A DNA stretch of 64,000 nucleotides from DASTCZ01 sp963704455 (GTDB lineage: Bacteria > Acidobacteriota > Terriglobia > Acidiferrales > UBA7541). A program made the translations under genes and the position numbers. Below, piece after piece: positions 17,591 to 28,468 of this stretch (position 1 is the first letter of the stretch; every line of letters begins with the position of its first letter). The stretch is from the NCBI GenBank assembly GCA_963704455.1, contig OY969905.1, forward strand, positions 3,596,001 to 3,660,000. Direction: 5' to 3'. The notes under the pieces were generated by a model. The model saw only the letters and a program-made list of their open reading frames with translations, made no database searches and was not told the DNA's origin.

Positions 17591-18473
17591 GTGTGGTCCC
17601 CAGGAGATGGAGCGATTCGAGCACGCCTCGTATCTTTACGAGATTCTGCGCGCCCGGAGGCACCATCGGGAGCCGCCACACAGGTTCGAGCAAACCCATC
17701 AAACCCATCGCTGCTTTCACCGGGATGGGGCTCGACTCAATGAAATTAATTTCCATCAGCGGGAGATATTTGCGCTGCAGATCGCGGGCGGCGGGAAAAT
17801 CGTTGCTCAAACAGAATTGCGTGAGGCGCGTCATCTCCGCGGGAATTTCATTGGAGACGACGGAAATAATTCCGCGGCCACCGAGAGCGATCAGTGGCAG
17901 CGTGAGTGAATCGTCGCCGGAGAGGACGATGAAGTCCTCGGGCACTTTTTGGATTACGGAAGCCATTTGGCCGACGTTACCCGAGGCCTCTTTGACGCCT
18001 ACAATATTCTTGAACTCCGCAAGCCGCGCGAGGGTTGTGGGCTCGACATTCGCGCCGGTGCGGCCGGGGACGTTGTAAACAATGATGGGGAGGGAGATGG
18101 ACTGCGCAATCGCGTGGTAATGCTGGTAAAGGCCCTCCTGCGTCGGCTTGTTGTAATAAGGAGTGACGGAGAGAATTCCGTCCATGCCCATCGCTTGCAA
18201 CTCGCGCGCGAGGTTGATGACCTCAGCCGTGTTGTACCCGCCGGCGCCTGCAACCACGGGGACCTTTCCGCGCGATTCTTCCAGCGTGATCTCGACGACG
18301 CGCAAATGTTCCGCGCGTGTGAGCGTGGGGCTTTCTCCGGTTGTGCCGCAGGGCACAAGGAAATTGATTCCCGCATCAATCTGCCGCCGCACCAGCCGGC
18401 GCAGAGTTTGTTCGTCCAAAGATAAATCCTGCTGAAACGGAGTGACCAGTGCGGTACCGCATCCTGTGAACAT
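17571..18473 (-). CDS. dapA: 4-Hydroxy-tetrahydrodipicolinate synthase DapA
   Basis: A 300-residue TIM-barrel aldolase starting MFTGCGTALVTPF, with AAGGAGG just upstream of the ATG. Active-site motifs are visible: PCGTTGESPTL, SVTPYYNKPTQEGLYQHY with the catalytic tyrosine, and GVKEASGN with the Schiff-base lysine. It condenses pyruvate with aspartate semialdehyde. It lies 65 bases downstream of dapB, the largest gap of the operon, and overlaps dapD by 20 bases. Confidence 0.95.
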   Translation of the reverse strand: MFTGCGTALVTPFQQDLSLDEQTLRRLVRRQIDAGINFLVPCGTTGESPTLTRAEHLRVVEITLEESRGKVPVVAGAGGYNTAEVINLARELQAMGMDGILSVTPYYNKPTQEGLYQHYHAIAQSISLPIIVYNVPGRTGANVEPTTLARLAEFKNIVGVKEASGNVGQMASVIQKVPEDFIVLSGDDSLTLPLIALGGRGIISVVSNEIPAEMTRLTQFCLSNDFPAARDLQRKYLPLMEINFIESSPIPVKAAMGLMGLLEPVWRLPMVPPGAQNLVKIRGVLESLHLLGTTHAAIAD

Positions 18474-18538
18474 TGTTTCCTCCTTCTTTGATGTGAATCT
18501 GCGTATTTCCGAGCCGCCGTTTGGAATCTGAAACACAG

Positions 18539-19234
18539 CTATTCCAAATCGGCGATGATTTCGCGAAACTCAAAGAACCCTTTTCTCCCCACGAGCCATC
18601 GAGCGGCGCGCAAGGCTCCGCGCGCGAAGCCCTCGCGGCTGCGAGCCGTGTGGCGCAAGGTAATCGTGTCCGCGGGAGAATCAAATCCAACTTCATGCGT
18701 TCCTGGAATTGCGCCGGCGCGATTGGAACTGACGGATATGGGACGGTTGTATCCCGCTTTCCCCATCACTTCAACGAGTTGAGCTAGCGTTCCGGAGGGC
18801 GCATCTTTCTTTGCCGCATGATGAATCTCCCACGCCCAAGCGCCGTAATCCGGTTCGGCGGCGAGCGAGCGCGAAGCCTCCGCGACAATGCGGAAGAACA
18901 TATTTACGCCCACCGAGTAGTTGGCGCTCCAGACGAGACCCGTTGAGTTTCGTTGAACAGCATCACGCGCGCGATCCAGATGAGCGAACCAGCCGGTGGT
19001 GCCAACGACAACATTTACGCCGATGGATGCCAGCCGCTCGATATTGCCGGGAGCCGCGCCGGGCGCGGAGAACTCCACCGCGACATCGATTCCACGAAAA
19101 GCTTCCGCGGTGATTGCGGCGCCGTTCTCGTTGTCCTTTCGACTTAGCTTCAACGGAGCCGAAAATCCATACTCGGGCGCAAGCTGCTCAATGAGACGTC
19201 CCATTTTCCCGTGACCTACAATCGCGAGATTCAT
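18539..19234 (-). CDS. dapB: 4-Hydroxy-tetrahydrodipicolinate reductase DapB
   Basis: A 231-residue protein. The N-terminal Rossmann motif is NLAIVGHGKMGRL, and the catalytic signature EIHHAAKKDAPSGT carries the His pair, Lys and the DAPSGT loop. It reduces the DapA product with NAD(P)H. The start is placed at the ATG at 19234, directly before the Rossmann strand; upstream in-frame codons run into lysC. One base separates it from the lysC stop. It is somewhat shorter than the Escherichia coli enzyme (273 residues). Confidence 0.93.
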   Translation of the reverse strand: MNLAIVGHGKMGRLIEQLAPEYGFSAPLKLSRKDNENGAAITAEAFRGIDVAVEFSAPGAAPGNIERLASIGVNVVVGTTGWFAHLDRARDAVQRNSTGLVWSANYSVGVNMFFRIVAEASRSLAAEPDYGAWAWEIHHAAKKDAPSGTLAQLVEVMGKAGYNRPISVSSNRAGAIPGTHEVGFDSPADTITLRHTARSREGFARGALRAARWLVGRKGFFEFREIIADLE

Positions 19235-19235
19235 T

Positions 19236-20606
19236 TCAGCCAAACACCCCGGGATCCGGATTCGAGAAAAATTCATCGTGCAACGCCACCACGGCTTGCG
19301 GCAAATCCGCGGCGGCAACAACAAAACTCAAATTCAATAGCGATGCGCCCTGCGAGATTGCGCGTACGTTCACGCCGCGAATCGCCCCGAAGACTCGCGC
19401 GGCTACTCCGGGCGTGTGGCGAAGGTTCTCTCCGACGACGCAAACAATGGCCTGGTCGTGTTCAACGCTGACTTGCGAAAACGGACGGAGGTCGCCGCAG
19501 ATCTCGTCAAGACGAGCGGGATTGTCGATGGTCAAGGAGACGCTGACCTCGGAGGTTGCCAGCATGTCCACCGGAGTCTCATAGCGATCGAAGATCTCAA
19601 AAATCCGACGCAGAAAACCGTGGGCCATGAGCATGTACGTGGAATGGATATTCACGACGGTTATGTGGCGCTTGAATGCAACGCATTTCAGGACATTGGC
19701 GCAAGGAACGGGTTCCGCGACGATTAATGTGCCGGGAGATTCCGGCCGGCGCGAATTGAGAATGCGAACTGGAATTCCCTTGCGCATAGCGGGCAGCACG
19801 GTGGATGGATGCAATACTCTCGCGCCGAAATAGGCGAGTTCGGCGGCTTCGGCAAAGGAAAGCGTCTTGACGCGAAGCGCGCCCGGTACCAGCGACGGAT
19901 CCGAAGTGAGCATGCCATTCACGTCCGTCCAAATTTGAATTTCCTTCGCATCCAACGCAGCTCCCACAATTGACGCGGTGAAATCGGAGCCGCCACGGCC
20001 CAGCGTGGAAGTGATCCCTTTTTCCGTGGCGGCGATAAATCCGCCGAGCACGGGCACCGCGCCATTGCCAAGTGAAGACATCGCACTCTCCAGCCTTAAG
20101 AAAGTTTGTGGATAGAGTGGTGAAGCCTGAGTGAATCTATCGTCCGTCACGATAAGCTTCCGCGAATCGAAATGGGCGCTCGGGATCCCAACCGCGCGCA
20201 GAGCCACGGCGATGACCGCGCTGGATATTCGTTCGCCAAAACTTGCGATGGCGTCGGCGGACCGCGGAGTGAGTTCGCCGAGGGCGTTGAGGCCGATCAA
20301 AATATCGGTAAGCTCCTGAAAATGATCGTCGAAAAATCTTTCGAGTTCATCCCGGTCATTCGGGGCGATTGCGGGATGCGCCTCACGGCGGTGAAATTCC
20401 TTGAGTGCCTCCAGCTGGGCTAACGCCGCGTCGCGCTTTCCGTCGGCCGCGTCCTTTGCCATTGCGAGGAGCGCATTCGTGGTTTTCCCCATCGCCGAAA
20501 CAACCACGATGGGCCGGCAACGAGCGTTTTCCTTCACGGTTGCCACAACGCGCGCGATCGAGGAGGCCGACTCAACGGATGTACCGCCGAATTTCATTAC
20601 GATCAT
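19236..20606 (-). CDS. lysC: Aspartate kinase LysC
   Basis: A 456-residue monofunctional aspartokinase. It begins MIVMKFGGTSVES (the KFGGTS nucleotide-binding signature) and has a central RGGSDFTAS motif, the catalytic domain to about residue 300, and two C-terminal ACT domains (TVVNIHSTYMLMAHG and VCVVGENLRHTPG). ACT domains bind lysine and/or threonine for feedback inhibition. ATG at 20606 overlaps the asd stop (ATGA). It performs the first step of the pathway encoded by the surrounding operon. Confidence 0.95.
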   Translation of the reverse strand: MIVMKFGGTSVESASSIARVVATVKENARCRPIVVVSAMGKTTNALLAMAKDAADGKRDAALAQLEALKEFHRREAHPAIAPNDRDELERFFDDHFQELTDILIGLNALGELTPRSADAIASFGERISSAVIAVALRAVGIPSAHFDSRKLIVTDDRFTQASPLYPQTFLRLESAMSSLGNGAVPVLGGFIAATEKGITSTLGRGGSDFTASIVGAALDAKEIQIWTDVNGMLTSDPSLVPGALRVKTLSFAEAAELAYFGARVLHPSTVLPAMRKGIPVRILNSRRPESPGTLIVAEPVPCANVLKCVAFKRHITVVNIHSTYMLMAHGFLRRIFEIFDRYETPVDMLATSEVSVSLTIDNPARLDEICGDLRPFSQVSVEHDQAIVCVVGENLRHTPGVAARVFGAIRGVNVRAISQGASLLNLSFVVAAADLPQAVVALHDEFFSNPDPGVFG

Positions 20607-21661
20607 GAGCCGAGCAGCCTTTCCGATTTCATGAGTTCGGCATTCAGAACGGCGCCGCCGGCCGCGCCACGGATCGTGTTGTTGCCGACGGCGACAAATT
20701 TGTAATCGAGCACATGGCACGGGCGCAGGCGTCCGACAAATACAGCCATACCACGTTCGCGACTCGCATCCCTGCGCGGCTGCGGCCGGTCAGGCTCAGT
20801 CATGAAAATGATGGGTGCGGCGGGCGCGCTCGGCAGCTTGCGTTGCTGCGGGACTCCCTTGAAACTGTGAAATGCAGCGAGCACATCTTTTTCGCCGGGC
20901 TTCGCACGCAACTCGACGGAAACCGTGATTGTGTGGCCATCCAGCACCGGGACACGATTGCAGTGCGCGCTGACTTTGAAAGCCGCAGGTTTCGCGGCGC
21001 CATTAGAAATCTCGCCCAGGATTTTTTGCGTTTCGCGTTCGATTTTTTCCTCTTCGCCGCCAATAAATGGGATCACGTTGCCATTGATGTCCATTCCGGA
21101 AACGCCGGGATAGCCTGCGCCGGAGATGGCCTGGAACGTTGTGACGATAGCGCGCGCGACGCCGAAAGACTTCAGCGGGGCAAGCGCCATCGTGAGAACC
21201 GCGGTTGAACAATTGGGATTCGTGACCACGCAGCCGCGCCATTTGCGATTGCGTTTTTGTGAGTCCAGGAGCCGGAGGTGGCCGGGATTTATTTCCGGCA
21301 CGAGCAGCGGAACGTCGGGGTCCATGCGATGGTTCCGCGCATTGGAAACCACAATATGCCCCGCGCGGGCAAAAGCGGACTCGATTTCTCCGGCAACGGA
21401 AGCATCGAGTGCGGAGAACATTAATTGAGGCGCGCGCCGGGGCGTGCAGTCTTTCAATATCATTTGAGCAGCCGGTTCCGGCATTGCGCCATCGAGCCGC
21501 CAGGCGGTCGCGACGCTGAATTTTTTCCCGGCGGAGCGGTCGCTTGCGCCGAGCCAGGCAACTTCAAACCATGGATGCCCTTCGAGGAATTGGAGGAAGT
21601 GCTGCCCGACAACGCCCGTCGCGCCGAGGATTCCGACTTCGATTTTCGATTTGCCGCTCAC
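20603..21661 (-). CDS. asd: Aspartate-semialdehyde dehydrogenase
   Basis: A 352-residue protein with the Rossmann motif EVGILGATGVVGQHFL and the active-site cysteine in VTNPNCSTAV, followed by ISGAGYPGVSG. The insert pattern and the KIEREtQKILGE block resemble the archaeal/fungal-type ASADH class rather than the short Escherichia coli type. It reduces aspartyl phosphate to the semialdehyde. It overlaps dapE upstream by four bases and lysC downstream by four bases (both ATGA junctions), so coupling across all three is likely. Confidence 0.94.
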   Translation of the reverse strand: MSGKSKIEVGILGATGVVGQHFLQFLEGHPWFEVAWLGASDRSAGKKFSVATAWRLDGAMPEPAAQMILKDCTPRRAPQLMFSALDASVAGEIESAFARAGHIVVSNARNHRMDPDVPLLVPEINPGHLRLLDSQKRNRKWRGCVVTNPNCSTAVLTMALAPLKSFGVARAIVTTFQAISGAGYPGVSGMDINGNVIPFIGGEEEKIERETQKILGEISNGAAKPAAFKVSAHCNRVPVLDGHTITVSVELRAKPGEKDVLAAFHSFKGVPQQRKLPSAPAAPIIFMTEPDRPQPRRDASRERGMAVFVGRLRPCHVLDYKFVAVGNNTIRGAAGGAVLNAELMKSERLLGS

Positions 21662-22680
21662 GATTTTCCCTGCGAATCGGCGAGAAGAGTTTTCACCATT
21701 CTTTTATAAATCTCGACGGCCTCGCGCATCTCTTGTTTCGAGATTCTTTCTTCCTCGGTGTGGGCAACATGAGCGCTCCCGGGTCCAAACAAATAGGGTT
21801 TGCCCCACGGGCCCGCAAGAAAAGGGATGTCCGTAGTGTACGAAACGACCGTTGACGGGAGTCCGTCGAGCGCGCCCATGCGAACGACCGGCGTTTGCAA
21901 AACCTGTTTTATTTCCGCTCGGCCGGCCACGGCGCGCGAAACCGCTTCGGAGACTGGCGCCGCGTCACCAGCCAGTCGAAACATCAACTCCGCACGCGCG
22001 AAATCGGGGATCACATTTGGCGCACGACCCCCGGAGATGGTGCCGATGTTGAGCGTGCTGCGGCCGAGCATCGAATCCTCCGGCAACGAGATGCCGCGAA
22101 CATCCTGCAAAACATCGAGGAGAATTTCGATCGCGGAGCGCCCAAGCTCCGGGTAGGCCGAGTGGGCCATTTTGCCGCGAGCGGTGAGTTCATACCGGAG
22201 CGAACCCTTGCAGCCAAGGGCGAGTTTGTTTTCGGTGGGCTCGCCATTGATAAGGTATCGGGAGCCGCGCGGGGTATTCGCGGCGGCCATCGCTCCCGCG
22301 CTGTCACGTTCCTCGCCAACCACAAAGAGTATCCCGAATTTCCGCACACCTGCTTGCAGCAGACTTTCCGCTGCCGCGATCATCGAGGCAATAATTCCCT
22401 TGGCATCGCAAGCGCCGCGGCCCCAAATAAAATCACTGTCCTCCCGCGATGGAATAAACGGAGGCACCGTATCCATGTGCGTGCTGAGCGTGACGATCGG
22501 TTCGCCCCATTTCGCGAAAACATTGAAGCGATTTTCTTTCACGTCCAACCGCTCGACAATTCCAGAGTGAGCTCTGCCCATTTCCGTCAGCAATCCCAAA
22601 AGGAATTGCCCCACGCTGTTTTCGTTGAGCGTGATGGATTCGATGTCTATCAGAGACCGGGTTAACGCGAAAAGATCCAT
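21658..22680 (-). CDS. dapE: M20 peptidase, likely succinyl-diaminopimelate desuccinylase
   Basis: A 340-residue M20/ArgE-DapE family protein. The di-zinc ligands and catalytic residues are visible: His in STHMDTVPP, Asp in GRGACDAKG, the Glu pair in VVGEERDS, Glu in NGEPTEN, and His in the GSAHVAHTEEE region. The dimerisation domain (KGSLRYELTARGKMAHSAYPE) is present. Family members act on several N-acyl amino acids. The DapE assignment is inferred from its position as first gene of an operon that contains dapD, so the succinylated intermediate has to be hydrolysed. An ArgE-type substrate cannot be excluded by sequence. Confidence 0.82.
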   Translation of the reverse strand: MDLFALTRSLIDIESITLNENSVGQFLLGLLTEMGRAHSGIVERLDVKENRFNVFAKWGEPIVTLSTHMDTVPPFIPSREDSDFIWGRGACDAKGIIASMIAAAESLLQAGVRKFGILFVVGEERDSAGAMAAANTPRGSRYLINGEPTENKLALGCKGSLRYELTARGKMAHSAYPELGRSAIEILLDVLQDVRGISLPEDSMLGRSTLNIGTISGGRAPNVIPDFARAELMFRLAGDAAPVSEAVSRAVAGRAEIKQVLQTPVVRMGALDGLPSTVVSYTTDIPFLAGPWGKPYLFGPGSAHVAHTEEERISKQEMREAVEIYKRMVKTLLADSQGKS

Positions 22681-23148
22681 TTGCTACTTTCCCGGGATGG
22701 AGACGTTGAGAAGGGAAGACTACGAGGTGTGCAAATGTACGCTCGGAGTTTCACCGCTTCTCGATAGCGCTCCATCCGTTTATCACGGATGACAGTGGGC
22801 GGGTATTGGCCGCGCCCCCCAACCTTCGCCGAACCAGCTTCCGGCAAAGATTTCGGCGGAGAAATTACCGATTGCCCCTTTCGCGCGGGCCCCGAAGCTG
22901 TTCGGGAAAGCATGCCCGGCTACTGATGGCCTCCGCACCTCTACCAAGAAATAAGAAAGGCTAGCGGAAATGAGTTGGGGAGTCAAATTTGGACTTGTCA
23001 GATGCGGCGGGGCGCTTGAACCAGCCAGCGTGAAAATCCCTAGAGCAGTTATTGAACCTGCATGCTTACCGGTGATAGTGTGCGCGGATGATGCCTGCAA
23101 TCTACGTGCGGGCTGAAACCCAGATCGTTGCTCGGAGGAAAATAGAAA
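22681..23148. other. Intergenic region upstream of the dap operon and cupin gene
   Basis: 468 bases between divergent genes. I see no lysine-riboswitch-like structure, no coding pattern and no clear promoter. GCTCGGAGGAAAATAGAAAATG gives the cupin gene a good Shine-Dalgarno. Confidence 0.4.
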
Positions 23149-23676
23149 ATGACAAAGCAAAAAATTGCGATGTTCCTTGTATGTGCAGTGCTTGCGATTT
23201 CGAGTTTGGCTCAGACCCCACCGGCGAAAAAGAGCGCGGCGCCGGCGGGAAGCGGGGGAACAATGCCCGGAACCGAGCAGTGGATGGACATCCCTGCAGC
23301 GGCGATGGTGGGAACCCCGTCGGTTGAGGTGGGTGGCACGCTGAAAGTCGCAATTCTGCAGGGCGACCCGATGACGGCTAGCCGAACGTACACATTGCGG
23401 CTTTCTTGTACGGATGGAGCGAAGATCGCTCCGCACTGGCACCCAACGACGGAAAACGTGACGGTCATGAAGGGAACTTTTCTGATTGGCATGGGGCCGA
23501 AGTGGGAAGATGCGTCGATGAAGGAATTTCCCGTGGGCGGATTCGTTTCTGCGCCCGCACAGATGAGGCACTACGCGCAGTGCAAAGGTGACACGATCGT
23601 GCAAGTACACGGCGTTGGGCCCTTTGTGATTAATTTCGTTGGGCCTGATGACGCTCCAGCGGCGAAGAAGAATTAA
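23149..23676 (+). CDS. Exported cupin-domain protein
   Basis: A 175-residue protein with a signal peptide (MTKQKIAMFLVCAVLAISSLAQ), a short K/A/P/G-rich linker, and one cupin domain. The two metal-binding motifs are visible as HWHPTTENVTVMKGTF (two His and a Glu, motif 1) and AQMRHYAQ (His, motif 2). Single-domain cupins of this class are often periplasmic metal enzymes or sensors; the substrate is unknown. The start has CGGAGG upstream. It is convergent with the PBP1A gene (3-base gap). Confidence 0.85.
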   Translation: MTKQKIAMFLVCAVLAISSLAQTPPAKKSAAPAGSGGTMPGTEQWMDIPAAAMVGTPSVEVGGTLKVAILQGDPMTASRTYTLRLSCTDGAKIAPHWHPTTENVTVMKGTFLIGMGPKWEDASMKEFPVGGFVSAPAQMRHYAQCKGDTIVQVHGVGPFVINFVGPDDAPAAKKN

Positions 23677-23679
23677 CTT

Positions 23680-26064
<2,385 letters not shown>

Positions 26065-26361
26065 TTCGCCGAACCGTACAATTGTAGCGTATCCAATGAT
26101 AATCCATAGCCGGGCGTGCGAGGCGCTGCGGTGTAAGGCGCACCACTCCGGCAAGATGTGTATGGCAAGACGCGGGCCATAGAGAAAGAATTAAATGGGA
26201 AGCTGCAAATGAGCGGGAAGTCATTGGATGCGCAAGAGTTAGCGGGGGCAAATTAGATGCCGCGCTGCACGGATTCCAACGGGGGGACCCGCGAGTTGTG
26301 GCACGATTGAAACAGCGTGTGGGTGAATGGCGCCGAATGTTATTGCTGCGAGAAATGCCAA
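26065..26361. other. Intergenic region, no feature seen
   Basis: About 297 bases between two minus-strand genes. It has no plausible ORF, repeat or terminator that I can support. Confidence 0.3.
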
Positions 26362-26859
26362 CTAGGAAGAGGATTTGTCTGCGGCGTTAAATGATTCGAC
26401 GGTCCAGCGGCCGTCCTGTTTCACGGCGTGGTAAACGCCGGAAGCGCCCGCGCAGTTGTCACCGCATTCGTAGCCGCCCTCGACATCGGCCTTCACATCT
26501 GAAATCCACTTGATGCGGCCCTCGCGAAAAATAATCCCATTCTCGCCGTTCTTTTTGCTAACGACGGTGCGAATTGGTTTTTTCTCGATGTGCGATTCAG
26601 AGATGGGGCGAACGGGCGGGTCATCGTCCTTAAAACGCTTCACGAAAGCGTCCGAGGGACTCTTATCGTCAATAGCGATGAAATGGTAGGAGACGTTGAG
26701 GCCGGTATTCTTAAACTGATAGCGGAATACAGTTTCGCGGAGGTCGTCTTCCTGCGCGGAGTGCGAGGAATTGTCCGCAGCCTTCTGTGCGGGGAGCGCT
26801 GCCGCCACAGCGGCCAGCAGTGCCGTGAAAAAGATGAGCCGTCTCATGCCGGAAGCCAT
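26362..26859 (-). CDS. Exported protein of unknown function
   Basis: A 165-residue protein with a signal peptide (MRRLIFFTALLAAVAAALPAQ). The mature part has DDLRETVFRYQFKN and a C-terminal CGDNCAGASGVYHAVKQDGRW, where the two cysteines could form a disulfide. The closing VYxAVKQDGRWTVESF pattern resembles the end of NTF2-like / lumazine-binding-type domains, but the match is weak. It lies 45 bases downstream of the MauE/DoxX-like gene on the same strand, near a DsbA-like oxidase that could act on exported cysteine proteins. Confidence 0.65.
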   Translation of the reverse strand: MASGMRRLIFFTALLAAVAAALPAQKAADNSSHSAQEDDLRETVFRYQFKNTGLNVSYHFIAIDDKSPSDAFVKRFKDDDPPVRPISESHIEKKPIRTVVSKKNGENGIIFREGRIKWISDVKADVEGGYECGDNCAGASGVYHAVKQDGRWTVESFNAADKSSS

Positions 26860-26904
26860 TCTATTGCGAAACGCGCAAAGAGCAAAACGCCTGTCACATT
26901 CCAG

Positions 26905-27381
26905 TTACGCGCGCCGCCGCGCGGCGAGGAACGCGCCAATCGCAATGGCCAGCGCGAGCGCCAGCAGGGAAGCGTCGCGCGCGAGCGTGAGCGGCCCAAG
27001 TTTTTCGCCGAATCCGAAGCAGCCGCAACTAATCGTCTCAGTGCTCGGATTTTTTATGTAAGTGTAAAGCATCAATGTGAAAAAAAATGCAAGCAGGATC
27101 GCGGCCGCGGATGCAATCGAGCGTAGCATCCATCCCAGAACGAGGAAGAGTCCCAGCGCCAGCTCAAACCACGGCAGGCTGCGGGCGACGACGGTGACCG
27201 CCCACTCCGGAAGGACCTGATAGGAATTCACCGCCATGGCGAAGAGCATCCAAGGCTCGCGCAGCTTCGTGTAGGCTGCATAAATAAATACGGCGCCGAG
27301 AATCACGCGCCCAGCAATCAAAAGCCAGCGCGGCCAATTTACGCGCGGAGACTGGGCGGCAATTGTAGCGGTGTCCGCCAT
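26905..27381 (-). CDS. MauE/DoxX-like membrane protein
   Basis: A 158-residue protein with four predicted membrane helices, starting at WLLIAGRVILGAVFIYAAYTKL. A conserved SCGCFG motif lies between helices 3 and 4. DoxX/MauE proteins with this cysteine motif are found with thioredoxin-like proteins and are thought to take part in quinone-linked thiol redox chemistry. One base separates it from the DsbA-like gene upstream, so the two are very likely co-transcribed and may form a periplasmic disulfide-forming pair. Confidence 0.82.
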   Translation of the reverse strand: MADTATIAAQSPRVNWPRWLLIAGRVILGAVFIYAAYTKLREPWMLFAMAVNSYQVLPEWAVTVVARSLPWFELALGLFLVLGWMLRSIASAAAILLAFFFTLMLYTYIKNPSTETISCGCFGFGEKLGPLTLARDASLLALALAIAIGAFLAARRRA

Positions 27382-27382
27382 T

Positions 27383-28054
27383 TTAGTGGCTCAGGAGATA
27401 ATCGAAATACTGCTTGAGAATGCCGTAGGAAGCGCCCCGCGTGGGGATTTGGTTCATTTCGCCGTTGTGCGTGACGAAAATGCTTGGCGTCTCATTGATG
27501 TTCCGCTGTTTCCCCAATGCAACGTCTTGATCGATCGCGGCCTGAACTTCGGGCTTGGCCATCAGCGTTTGCACGCGCTTCAATTCCGCCGCGGTCAGGA
27601 CCGGCGCCACCACGTCTTCAATCCTCCCGGTTACTTCCCACTTATCCTGGGTTGAATAAAGCGCGGTTTCCACTTCCTGGAACTTTCCAATTTCCGCCGC
27701 GGCGTTAGCCCACCTGGCGGCTTCCATCGAATGCGCATGCATCTCCAGCGGGAAATCGTGGTGGACAATGTAGACCTTGTTCGTTGATACGTAGTTCTTG
27801 ATCACCTGTTGGATTGTGGTCAGGAAAAACAGACGGCACGAGGGACACTGAAAATCACTGAAATCTTCGAGGAGGATCGGGGCAGATTTCGAGCCAATCG
27901 TTTTCGCCGCGCGGAAATCAATCGGCGCGGCCGCATTCTTGGGGTGCGCCTGCGTCTGATTATTCTTGGCGAAAAGCAATCCAGCTGAACCAATGAGAAG
28001 TGCCGCAAACACGGCAACGATTAATACGAAGCGTTTTGAAGATTCCCTTGCCAC
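27383..28054 (-). CDS. DsbA-like thiol:disulfide oxidoreductase
   Basis: A 223-residue protein with an N-terminal signal or anchor helix (RFVLIVAVFAALLIGSAGLLF). The thioredoxin-fold domain has the active site DFQCPSCR (CPSC), a helical insertion (residues about 110-175), and the cis-proline loop in NINETPSIFVTHNG. This is the DsbA/BdbD layout (PF13462-like). It should act in the periplasm. Its partner is probably the MauE-like membrane protein encoded one base downstream. Confidence 0.88.
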   Translation of the reverse strand: MARESSKRFVLIVAVFAALLIGSAGLLFAKNNQTQAHPKNAAAPIDFRAAKTIGSKSAPILLEDFSDFQCPSCRLFFLTTIQQVIKNYVSTNKVYIVHHDFPLEMHAHSMEAARWANAAAEIGKFQEVETALYSTQDKWEVTGRIEDVVAPVLTAAELKRVQTLMAKPEVQAAIDQDVALGKQRNINETPSIFVTHNGEMNQIPTRGASYGILKQYFDYLLSH

Positions 28055-28368
28055 GGATTCCTCCCAAGCTTAGCTTTTAGACGCCCGTAACCTTGTGCCA
28101 TTTTACCTGATTCATGACGCGATGCAGCAATCTGTGCGAACTTCCGCACACAACTTGCCCACATAAAGTTGGATGCAGATCCTCAGCGCCGCGTAGGCCC
28201 TGACGAACGGAACCGGATCGTTAGGAATTGAAGGTGGATCTGTTTACAAAATCACTGCCGCAGCAGGATTCTCTCCGTAGCCGGCCCCTTTCAAAGAAAG
28301 TTACGCGCGGCCACGAATTGGCGCCGTAAATGCATGAAAACAAACAAGATATGTGGGCACGCAGAATA

Positions 28369-28398
28369 CTTGACAATACAACACTCAAGTATTATAAT
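28369..28398 (+). promoter_or_regulatory. dnaK promoter with overlapping HAIR operator
   Basis: TTGACA (28370-28375), a 17-base spacer and TATAAT (28393-28398). CTTGACA-N7-ACTCAAG (28369-28389) matches the HAIR inverted repeat CTTGAGT-N7-ACTCAAG at 12 of 14 positions and covers the -35. HspR, which binds HAIR, is encoded at the end of the operon. No CIRCE element is seen in the 414-base region upstream (28055-28468). Confidence 0.85.
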
Positions 28399-28468
28399 CC
28401 TGCTCGGTTAGTACGACTGAAATCTTGAAGTAAGCATACATTCAACCCTACGGGGAGGGAAGTCAGCA

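Noticed and set aside
22681..22800. Lysine riboswitch before the dap operon
   Set aside because: No set of helices or conserved core that I could recognise.
22783..23610. Minus-strand 275-codon ORF
   Set aside because: Antisense to the cupin gene, Arg/His/Ser-rich, without recognisable domain.
28055..28468. CIRCE element upstream of dnaK
   Set aside because: No TTAGCACTC-N9-GAGTGCTAA-like sequence; the inverted repeat present is of HAIR type.
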